DNA of 64,000 nt from Ariolimax columbianus (taxonomy: Eukaryota; Mollusca; Gastropoda; Stylommatophora; Arionidae): assembly GCA_036924085.1 (NCBI GenBank), contig JAVGWX010000002.1, positions 159,635,577 through 159,699,576 of the forward strand. The letters are read 5' to 3'. A model generated the notes under the pieces. It ran no database searches and was not told the origin of the DNA. It was given only the letters and a program-made list of their open reading frames with translations. Positions 34,850 through 43,956 of this stretch are shown one piece after another. The position numbers were made by a program, and so were the translations under genes. Position 1 is the first letter of the stretch. Each line of letters opens with the position of its first letter.

Positions 34850-34990
34850 AGAAAAAGAAGAAGAAGAAGGAGAAAAGAAGAAGAAGAAGAAGAAATAGAA
34901 GAAGAAGAATTTAATTAAAAAGAAGAAGTAGAATAAAAGAAGAAGACGACGAAGAAGAATAATGGAGAAAGAAGACGGAGAAAAAGACAA
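34850..34990. repeat. GAA-rich trinucleotide tract
   Basis: Imperfect (GAA)n with AGAAGACGACG interruptions; antisense gives Phe/Leu/Ser-rich frames. Lies within NPF intron 1, 250 bp before exon 2. Confidence 0.88.
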
Positions 34991-35235
34991 CAATGAAACG
35001 AAGACCAAAAAAAATAACAAGAGAAGATGAAGAATACCTAATAAACTGGGATCTTGATGACAGATCCTTGTGTTGGTGATAATGTGGAAGTGATATATGG
35101 CACGAATAATGAGCACGATAATAACTAACGTGATAGTGTTCATTACTTTGGGAAGCATATCTCATTATCGTATTCATTATTCAATGTTTTTCACTGTATT
35201 GTTTCCTCACTGATTTATTGACAAATCTCTTCCAG

Positions 35236-35288
35236 GTTTGGAAAGAGAACTGTCGGAACAGGCATCTCGGATTATTTGAGTCCAAACG
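35236..35288 (+). CDS. NPF: neuropeptide F precursor, exon 2 (GKR cleavage site)
   Basis: Acceptor CTCTTCCAG at 35235. The exon completes Arg59 and encodes Phe60, then Gly-Lys-Arg (amidation and dibasic cleavage), then TVGTGISDYLSPN, the start of the C-terminal flanking peptide. Donor AACG|GTTTGT at 35289 is phase 1 and somewhat weak. Continuing past it would add a non-conserved tail to a TAG at about 35342, which is the alternative if the donor is not used. Confidence 0.85.
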
Positions 35289-35574
35289 GTTTGTTAATCT
35301 TACATAATAGACAAGTGGTCTTCAATCTTGTTAATCTCATGTAGTAGATCAGTAGTCTCCAATCCTATACTGTAGACAAATATCATAAATCCTATAACCA
35401 AGGGACATTATTATGCCAGTTGACCCTTTTCGTGTACCCGCCACAGCTTTTTGCTATATATAATATGTTGTTGTTTTTACATGCTGGCAAAATGGCGCGT
35501 CAGTCGTTATTGTATGAGTACGTCGCTTCAACCTAGCAATAGTGGCGTTTCTAGCTGTTCATCTCCGAACATTC

Positions 35575-36340
35575 TCATGCGTAACTGTCCCAGAATGTGG
35601 AACAGCTCAAGATCCAGCACACCAGCACACCTGTCCCATAATGTGGAGCAGCTCAAGATCCAGCACACCTGTCCCAGAATGTGGAGCAGCTCAAGACCCA
35701 GCACACCAGCACACCTGTTCCAGAATGTGGAGCAACCCAAGACCCAGCACACCAGCACACCTGTCCCAGAATGGGGAGTAACCAAAGACCCAGCACACCT
35801 GTCCCAGAATGTGGAGTAACCCAAGACCCAGCACACTAGCACACCTGCCTAACTGTCCTAGAATGTGGAGTAACACAACACCCAGCACACATACCTAACT
35901 GTCCCATAATGTGGGACCACCCAAGACCCAGCACACCTGTCCCAGAATGTGGGACCACCCAAGATCCAGCACACATACCTAACTGTCCCATAATGTGGGA
36001 CCACCCAAGACCCAGCACACCTGTCCCAGAATGTGGGACCACCCAAGACCCAGCACACCTGTCCCATAATGTGGAGCCACCCAAGACCCAGCACACCTGT
36101 CCCAGAATGTGCGACCACCCAAGACCCAGCACACCTGTCCCAGAATGCCATAATGTGGGGTCACCCAAGACCCAGCACACATACCTAACTGTCCCAGAAT
36201 GTGGAGTAACACAACACCTAGCATACATACCTAACTGTCCCTTAATGTGGGACCACCCAAGACCCATCACACCTGTCCTAGAATGTGGGACCACCCAAGA
36301 CCCAGCATACATACCTAACTGTCCCAGAATGTAGGATTCC
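35575..36340. repeat. ~38-bp minisatellite in NPF intron 2
   Basis: About 20 units around CTGTCCCAGAATGTGGGACC then ACCCAAGACCCAGCACAC. Units vary by inserted CAGCACAC or ATACCTAA, so lengths run 38-52 bp. AGAATGTGG contains no stop in several frames, giving the shadow frames on both strands. Confidence 0.9.
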
Positions 36341-36590
36341 TGCACAAATGAAGATCTGATAGTGGCAAAGGAATGGACATCCTCGGGGGAATGTGTCTGG
36401 ACGAACAATCGTGTGGTTACCGGACATGGAAAGTATTGAAGGAAGTTTTAAAAAATGGTCATTAATATATTCACACTCCATTGGAGCAGGATAACATCTG
36501 ATCAACATACGTGATAACAAACAGACAGCCAGGTAGAAACAGAAAGAAAAGCCATACTATAAAACACGCTGAGAATCCCTTCCCGAACAA
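36341..36590. other. unique intron sequence
   Basis: Short stretch of NPF intron 2 between the 38-bp array and a decayed LINE. Nothing recognised. Confidence 0.4.
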
Positions 36591-37390
36591 CAGATGGACT
36601 CATGTAAATACAATTGGTTCAGCAACAAATGCAAAAGAGATTTGGGGCGGATGAATCTTTCTGTGGCTAAACAAATCAGTACAAAAAGAAAGCTGTCAGT
36701 TGCAGCCGGACTATTTTCAAGTAAGTTCAGGGCAGAAGCAGAGACCTTGAAAACTGCAGCAAAAATTATAATCACAGAAGAAAACACAGAAAGATAAAAT
36801 GTACTTTCCACAAGCATATGAGCCAACAAAACTAAAGCCATAAATAAACTGAGAGTGATACTCTATAAACATTGTCATCTTTATCAAATGTAATTAGATC
36901 TCATTGCAACATTCTTGGCAATGAGGAGACTGACACAGACTATTAAGAAAAGGCGGAAAGCTGAAAGCTACCTCAACCTGATTTAGGTATGACCAATTAA
37001 ACGGCCAAAAACTTTACCAAGTATAAATAAAGGAACACGCGGAAAGCAGAGCCTATAGGTCATCAACCGAAGGACGCATATGATCAGCTCAACAGAGGTG
37101 AGCAGATAATATTCTTTATACTTCACACAGACTACAACAGACTATTAAACCATATGTTCAACAAACAAAGAATAGAACATACAGATGAATGTGTTTGTGG
37201 CACTGACAGGATGACTGCTTAGCATCTGCTACAAAGTTGCCCAACATGTGAGGAACAGAGAAAGCACATGTGGTCATCCCCAAACCATTCCTGTACAAGC
37301 TCTATGGAGACACCAATAACCTCAAATTGACCCTGCTTTCTGTAGATATATTCACGTTGACGTCTGGAAAGAGAAAGAAAAGGACGAGAT
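36590..37390 (+). pseudogene. decayed LINE RNase H region (copy 3)
   Basis: The plus frame reads RKLSVAAGLFSSKFRAEAET then LKTAA (36690-36765), aligned with the RNase H FRAEAEAL block of the copies at 13.6 and 44.6 kb. Further on, CVCGTDRMTA near 37190 matches CSCGTGKMTA, EEQRKHMWSSP near 37250 matches the YEDQRKQMWPSP block, and GTTGACGTCTGGAAAGAGAA at about 37357 matches the LINE 3' end. Spacing is preserved and many stops are present. Lies in NPF intron 2 in the same orientation as the gene. Confidence 0.72.
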
Positions 37391-37565
37391 GATATCCACG
37401 CAGAATAAGTGCTTCAACATTTAAATAATCAAAACTTCTTGAAAAGGGATCCGCTTGGGTCAATAATCCATAACATGTTGGTCGTGCTGTCTTTCTCGCT
37501 TGAACGATTGGGAGTTGGCCCATTAGTTTGATTCAATGCCTACTACCGTCTGCATGTATGTGTGT

Positions 37566-38316
37566 TAGGTATTGTTGTTTTGTTGTTGTTTTAGATGTGC
37601 CTTGTTACCTAAGGAGAAGTGAGTTGTATTGTGTTTTGTTGTTGTTTTAGATGTGCCTTGTTACCTAAGGAGAAGTGAGTTGTATTGTCTTTTGTTGTTG
37701 TTTTAGATGTGCCTTGTTACCTAAGGAGAAGTGAGTTGTATTGTGCTTTGTTGTTGCTTTAGATGTGCCTTGTTACCTAAGGAGAAGTGAGTTGTATTGT
37801 GTTTTGTTGTTGTTTTAGATGGGCCTTGTTACCTAGGGAGAAGTGAGTTGTATTGTGTTTTGTTGTTGTTTTAGATGTGCCTTGTTACCTAAGGAGAAGT
37901 GAGTTGTATTGTGTTTTGTTGTTGTTTTAGATGTGCCTTGTTACCAAAGGAGAAGTGAGTTGTATTGTGTTTTGTTGTTGTTCTAGATGTACCTTGTTAC
38001 CTAAGGAGAAGTGAGTTGTATTGTGTTTTGTTGTTGTTTTAGATGTGCCTTGTTACCTAAGGAGAAGTGAGTTGTATTGTGTTTTGTTGTTGTTTTAGAT
38101 GTGCCTTGTTACCTAAGGAGAAGTGAGTTGTATTGTCTTTTGTTGTTGTTTTAGATGTGCCTTGTTACCTAAGGAGAAGTGAGTTGTATTGTGTTTTGTT
38201 GTTGCTTTAGATGTGCCTTGTGACCTAAGGAGAGGTGAGTTGTATTGTGTTTTGTTGTTGTTTTAGATGTGCCTTGTGACCTATGGAGAGGTGAGTTGTA
38301 TTGTGTTTTAGGCCTA
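37566..38316 (+). repeat. 56-bp minisatellite with splice-site-bounded mini-exon
   Basis: About 13 units of 56 bp in NPF intron 2. Each contains TTTTGTTGTTGTTTTAG (a T-rich 3' splice site), then the 24 nt ATGTGCCTTGTTACCTAAGG + AGAA, then GTGAGT (a strong 5' splice site). The first mini-exon would be 37595-37618. Twenty-four nt keeps phase. In phase 1, as left by exon 2, each unit would add D/N-VPCYLRR. Acceptor AG is retained in all units, and the donor is GTGAGT in all; the last two carry GAGAGGTGAGT. Exon use is unproven. Confidence 0.9.
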
Positions 38317-38419
38317 ACGCCCCAGGAAAATTACACTTCAGAAAACATTTAGTAAAATGGGGTTACTTCCGTTAGGAGCACACCCTGTTGTTTCATGAAT
38401 ATCAACACAAGCAAGATGA

Positions 38420-38645
38420 GTTGTGCGTCGTGCCACTAGCCCCCCCCCCCCCCCACCCGCAAGATTGGGTCGTAGATCGTGCCACCAACCACCCTCCCCC
38501 CCAAAGATGATTGGGTTGTAGATCGTGCAACCAACCACCCCCCCCCCCCCAACACGATTGGGTTGTAGATCATGCCACCAACCAACCCCCCCCCCCCCTA
38601 AGCAAGATTGGGTTGTAGATCATGCCACCCCCCCCCTTCCCCCCT
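38420..38645. repeat. ~54-bp repeat with long C runs
   Basis: Four to five units of AGATTGGGTTGTAGATC plus a C run of 8-14 bases. C runs likely vary in length. Lies in NPF intron 2. Confidence 0.88.
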
Positions 38646-39061
38646 GTAGTCTTGATGTAAGTTCTTCAGATCCTAGTAGTCACATGATGATGGTGCTAGC
38701 CGTGAGCACACACATCTTAGTTGTCTTTCACTGGATGAATAAAGCGGTTGTGTTGGTATTATGGGATGAGTGTCAGCCTCTAATGACAAATATGTCGAGC
38801 TTTAAACCCCGATGTCGACACTATCAAGTCCACCCATCTAGAAATTTCCACCTGACTTACCAATAGGGAAGCCGCGAAGAAGAGCCTGATTACCACACAC
38901 ATACACAACACAAAAGTATATAACACTTCATCCTTGATAACAGTGTTTATTAAAAGAATAAATATAATAGTAGAATACAGAGTACATGTTCTTACCTCCA
39001 CAACACAGAGGTCTAATATCCATATTGCGTATGTTCGTTTATTACTGGCGTTATAAGATAG
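38646..39061. other. unique intron sequence
   Basis: NPF intron 2, no recognised feature. Overlapping plus and minus frames of 60-110 codons have no motif. Confidence 0.4.
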
Positions 39062-39345
39062 CGTCAGGGCCAGCGAACCAAAGCTGCCAAGACCCTTCTA
39101 CACCTTCACGCGGTGATCCTGGATAACAGGCTGCAGCAGGGCAGACTGTCTAAGGAGAAAGGTACTCAAAAAATGCTTACTGAAGTCGGATGTGTTGGAC
39201 AGAATGGTGCAAATATCGCAGTCAAGCTGTAAACTACGACACAGCGCATTTCGTTCTCTGGACTACATTCTGCTACTTAATCCCTTTCAGTGTTTGGTAG
39301 CAGGAGATTGAGAATGAACGAAGCCAAGCCAAGATAAGTCACACT
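39062..39345 (+). mobile_element. dispersed repeat X, copy 2
   Basis: Begins GCGTCAGGGCCAGCGAACCA, includes CCTTCACGCGGTGATCCTGG, GGTGCAAATATCGCAGTCAA and GTTTGGTAGCAGGAGATTGA, and ends AACGAAGCCAAGCCAAGATA, a short simple tail. Fullest copy in the window; matches the minus-strand copy at 47.2-47.49 kb along its length. Sits 80 bp before the last NPF exon. Confidence 0.72.
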
Positions 39346-39426
39346 TGATTTGATACCTTCTCCACCATAGATGACCGGTTGCTGTTTGTTGACTACGTCA
39401 CTCACTTTGTATCTGTTTCCTTACAG

Positions 39427-39455
39427 AATGGGAAGACGTCATAACCTCACAATGA
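39427..39455 (+). CDS. NPF: neuropeptide F precursor, exon 3 (C-terminal tail and stop)
   Basis: Preceded by TATCTGTTTCCTTACAG, a strong acceptor. Joined to exon 2 in phase 1 it gives Glu77 then WEDVITSQ and TGA (39453-39455), making the flanking peptide TVGTGISDYLSPNEWEDVIT + SQ, acidic as in many NPF precursors. I chose this exon because it is the only splice-bounded in-phase terminal exon I see downstream. An ATTAAA at about 39633 is the best polyadenylation signal candidate. Confidence is lower than for exon 1 because the C-terminal peptide is poorly conserved. Confidence 0.72.
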
Positions 39456-39885
39456 CGTCATCAGACCTCTCCACATCCCGCCACTAACATCCAGGCTGTC
39501 TGACCAACATGGCGGATGCACTTCTAAATATGATCAAACATAACAACGGAACAGATAATTAACAAGAAACTGTGACCAAATTGTATGACTCAAAAGCTAA
39601 ATTATACTTTTATTATATTTTCTTTCCTTTCTGATTAAATGTTATTGGTTTGATCAATTACTGCGGTATGTTCTAAATATTTCACAAGTGTTAAATCTTG
39701 TTTTATGTCTGTTTAATTGTTTGTAAACCTTTAAGTGCCCACTGAAACATTTTTACATGGTTCGATCGATGTTTATATGTGGGACTGTAGTGAAACTGGC
39801 TTCTTATAGTAAGGGACAAACAACAGGATTTAAATGTACAGCTCGGCTTACGGGACATTCCTAAAAATGGGAGCCAAAGTTGAGA
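39456..39885 (+). other. probable NPF 3' UTR and downstream sequence
   Basis: AT-rich, with ATTAAA at about 39633. No other features. Confidence 0.5.
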
Positions 39886-39892
39886 GCAAATT

Positions 39893-40025
39893 GATGCCCC
39901 CTCGTACTCGTATAAAACACATATTGATGCCCCCTCGTACTCGTATAAAACACATATTGATGCCCACTCGTTCTCGTATATAACGCATATTGAAGCCCCC
40001 TCGTACTCGTATTTAACACATATGA
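39893..40025. repeat. 33-bp minisatellite
   Basis: Four units of 33 bp, core CCCCCTCGTACTCGTATAAA. Mutated units sit to the right. Confidence 0.9.
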
Positions 40026-40164
40026 ACAGAACAAAAGCAGATAACTACTACAATAACTGTACATGCTTTTCTTATTTCTGCTACCAAATAACTAACCTTC
40101 ATGAGTTATCTCACAGAGACTGATTTTACTCCTCTGTCTCCTGCACTTTTTATGGTCTACACTT

Positions 40165-41895
40165 GCTGTTCTTGCACAGCTGGAGATGACTGGGTCTGGT
40201 AGGATCCTCACAGCTGGAGGTGACTGGGTCTGGTAGGATCCTCACAGAAGGAGGTGACTGGGTCTGGTAGGATCCTCACAGAAGGAGGTGACTGGGTCTG
40301 GTAGGATCCTCACAGAAGGAGGTGACTGGGTCTGGTAGGATCCTCACAGAAGGAGGTGACTAGGTCTGGTAGGATCCTCACAGAAGGAGGTGACTGGGTC
40401 TGGTAGGATCCACACAGAAGGAGGTGACTGGGTCTGATAGGATCCTCACAGAAGGAGGTGACTAGGTCTGGTAGGATCCTCACAGAAGGAGGTGACTGGG
40501 TCTGGTAGGATCCTCACAGAAGGAGGTGACTAGGTCTGGTAGGATCCTCACAGAAGGAGGTGACTGGGTCTGGTAGGATCCTAACAGAAGGAGGTGACTA
40601 GGTCTGGTAGGATCCTCACAGAAGGAGGTGACTGGGTCTGGTAGGATCCTCACAGAAGGAGGTGACTAGGTCTGGTAAGATCCTCACAGAAGGAGGTGAC
40701 TGGGTCTGGTAGGATCCTCACAGAAGGAGGTGACTGGGTCTGATAGGATCCTCACAGAAGGAGGTGACTGGGTCTGGTAGGATCCTCACAGATGGAGGTG
40801 ACTGAATCTGGTAGGATCCCTACAGATGGAGGTGACTGGTAGGATCCTCACAGCTGGAGGTGACTGGTAGGATCCTCACTGATGGAGGTGACTGGTAGGA
40901 TCCTCACAGCTGGAGGTGACTGGGTCTGATAGGATCCCTACAGATGCAGGTGACTAGGTATGGTAGCATCCTCGCAGATGGAGGTGACTGGTAGGATCCC
41001 CACTGATTGAGGAGACTAGTAGGATCCTCACAACTGGAGGTGACTGGGTCTGGTAGGATCCTCACAGCTGGAGGTGACTGGGTCTGGAAGGATCCTCACA
41101 GAGAGGTGTCTGGTTCTGGTGGGATCTTCACAGCTGGAGGTGACTAGGTCTGGTAGGATGCCTACAGATGGAGATGACTGGATATGGTAGGATCCTCACA
41201 GCTGGAGGTGACTGGGTCTGGAAGGATCCTCACAGAGAGGTGTCTGGTTCTGGTGGGATCTTCACAGCTGGAGGTGACTAGGTCTGGTAGGATCCTCACA
41301 GATGGAGGTGACTGGGTCTGGTAGGATCCTCACAGCTGGAGGTGACTGGGTCTGGAAGGTTCCCTACAGATAGAGGTGACTGGGCTTGGTAGGATTCATA
41401 CAGATGGAGGTGACTGGGTCTGGTAGGATCCTCACAGAAGGAGGTGACTGGGTCTGGTAGGATCATCACAGATGGAGGTGACTAGTAGGATCCTCACTGC
41501 TGGAGGTGACTGGTGGGCTCCTCACAGATGGAGGTGACTGGTAGGATCCTCACAGAACGGAGGTGACTGATGGGATCCTCACAGATGGAGGTGACAAGGC
41601 CTGGTAGAATCCTAACAGATGGAGGTGACTGGATCTGGTAGGTTCCCTACAGATAGAGGTGACTGGGCTTGGTAGGATTCATACAGATGGAGGTAACTGG
41701 GTCTTGTAGTATTCCCACAGATGGAGGTGACTAGGCCTGGTAGGATCCCTACAGATGGAGGGGACTGAGCCTGGTAGGATCCTCATAGATGGAGGTGACA
41801 GGTAAGATCCCCACAGATGGAGATGACTTGTTGGATCGTTACAGATGAAGGTGACTGGTAGGATTTGCATAAATGGAGGTGACTATGTCACATTG
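40165..41895. repeat. 34-bp minisatellite
   Basis: About 50 units with core GGAGGTGACTGGGTCTGGTA then GGATCCTCACAGAA. The left 600 bp is homogeneous (AGAAGG type). To the right, units diversify (AGCTGG, AGATGG) and many lose GGTCTG, giving 25-bp units. Two copies of a ~130-bp block (about 41060-41190 and 41190-41310) show duplication of several units at once. Confidence 0.93.
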
Positions 41896-42870
41896 TAGAT
41901 CTCTATACATCAATGTCGTTGTGTTTTCTCAGGCGAGACTTCAGCTTTCTTAGGGTGACTGTTTAAAAAAAAATCAAACAATCTAAAAATCTAATTTCTA
42001 ACAATATCCCTGTCAAAGCTACCTACCCTTTTCTTTCTTCTTTGTATTGTTGTCCCGATGTAACACGAACGTCTATAGTCTTGGAGCAATCGATCAAATC
42101 ACAGTTTACAAAGCGTGAATAGCTTTATATCAAGGTTTGAGATACTCTGCTTTAGTTTATAACGCATAGCGTCTCTTCAAAAATATTGATACATCTCCAA
42201 TTTAATTGTGTGAAGTGTATACGACTTGACTTTCAAACTCATTGTAGTCGCCAACGTTAACAATTAGTTAAACTACGTCTGTGTCACAATTTGAGTTGGT
42301 TTTATCATCTCACGAGGAAGCACACTCATCAACTTCCACTGATGGCTTACAACGCTGGTAGATCTGGCTACGGGGCAAAATGGCGGCCGCGAGGCAGGTG
42401 ACTAGATGACATTAGAGTGATTGTGTAACAGCAAGGGCTCACATTAACTGACGAAACGCACTTGGCGGAGGATAGATGACTTAATCTCCCCACGTCGCTC
42501 AACGGCACAACTAAAAAAATAAAATTGTATACCATATGTTTGTGGACAAGAAAAAAATATTCATCATTCAGAAATAGTGACCTGCAGGTTATACGCAAAA
42601 TTTGAAATATATTGTTCATATGGAAGCTGAGACATTCAATTTTAAAGCGCGGAAAACATTGTAAAAAGTACTATCACTCGTTGTCTCTGACGTTCGTCCT
42701 GGTCGTCTGTGTTGTGATGAACCTGACGCTTTCTGGTTGACTGCGCTGAGCTGTAAAACAAAGTTTTGTCCCGTTGGTTAGAATGAGCTCCCGAGAGAGG
42801 CTTATGATACAACGTACTCATGGACCACAATGATTCCCAAACGTTGGGAACTTGTCCCTCTGGTGCTTTT
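41896..42870. other. unique sequence, no gene seen
   Basis: AT-rich single-copy sequence with an 83-codon minus frame (42368-42619) lacking motifs. Nothing else recognised. Confidence 0.45.
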
Positions 42871-42871
42871 G

Positions 42872-43550
42872 CTAAAAATAGATACCACCTTGCTGGAAAT
42901 AGATAACACCTTGCTGAAAATAGATAACACATAGCTGAAAATAGATAACACATTGCTGAAAATAGATAACACATTGCTGAAAATAGATAACACCTTGCTG
43001 AAAATAAATAACACGTTGCTGAAAATAGATAACACCTTGCTGAAAATAGATAACACATTGCTGAAAATAGATAACACCTTGCTGAAAATAAATAACACGT
43101 TGCTGAAAATAGATAACACCTTGCTGAAAATAGATAACACATTGCTGAAAATATATACCACCTTGCTGAAAATAGATAACACATTGCTGAAAATAGATAA
43201 CACCTTGCTGAAAATAGATAACACCTTGCTGAAAATAGATAACACATTGATGTAAATAGATAACACCTTGCTGAAAATAGATAACACATTGCTGAAAATA
43301 GATAACACCTTGCTGAAAATAAATAACACGTTGCTGAAAATAGATAACACCTTGCTGAAAATAGATAACACATTGCTGAAAATAGATAACACCTTGCTGA
43401 AAATAGATAACACATTGCTGAAAATAGATAACACCTTGCTGAAAATAGATAACACTTTGCTGAAAATAGATAACACCTTGCTGAAAATAGATAACACATT
43501 GCTGAAAATAGATAACACCTTGCTGAAAATAAATAACACGCGGTGGAAAC
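42872..43550. repeat. 21-bp minisatellite (GCTGAAAATAGATAACACC)
   Basis: About 32 units of 21 bp. Three end forms (ACCTT, ACATT, ACGTT) recur in the order CCTT-CATT, and a six-unit block containing AAATAAATAACACG appears three times, a higher-order pattern. Because 21 is divisible by three, three minus frames and one plus frame stay open. Confidence 0.93.
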
Positions 43551-43613
43551 AATGCTAGAAAGAGAAGAAAATGTTAAAGGAAAGTTTCGGCAACTCTGTA
43601 ACTGGGCTGGAGA

Positions 43614-43956
43614 AAACATGAATAGATGGAAGAGGATAACCTCTTCAGATTGCACCATCCAGATATGATGCAAAGGGAGATTGAGAGGCGACCTTACAGA
43701 ATGAAGACAACAATTGAGGTCTGATCTGATTAGACTAACCAGAAAAGGTTTCTTATGTTTCTCTTCGTCTGCTAGGACTTTCTACATCCTTTGACGATCC
43801 TGCGAGATATGTCGACTAAAGTCGTGCGCTTCTGACTGGATCAACCACCAGAACAGGTTACCAGAGACGATGGCATACTAAGTGCCAACTCTAGTTCTAC
43901 AGGCTCGGTGGTTAGGGTTGGTCTAACAACCCAAAGTCATAGAAATATAATGATAT
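43614..43956. repeat. direct repeat D, left copy (flanks LINE)
   Basis: About 343 bp, from AAAACATGAATAGATGGAAG to TCATAGAAATATAATGATAT. A nearly identical copy lies at 46818-47159. The LINE 3' tail starts immediately after this copy ends. Confidence 0.88.

Larger units (their letters stand above)
29711..35235 (+). other. NPF intron 1
   Basis: A 5,525-bp phase-2 intron, GTTAGT to CTCTTCCAG. From 29740 to 31600 it is AT-rich single-copy sequence with nothing recognised (a 91-codon minus frame at 30196-30471 has no motif). From 31620 to 34505 it holds the CA/C-rich array, and from 34850 to 34985 a GAA-rich tract. The remaining 34510-34850 and 34990-35235 show no feature. Confidence 0.85.

Noticed and set aside
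42642..43673. 343-codon minus frame with YLFSAR/M-C repeats
   Set aside because: 21-bp minisatellite read in frame; the other two minus frames and one plus frame are open too.
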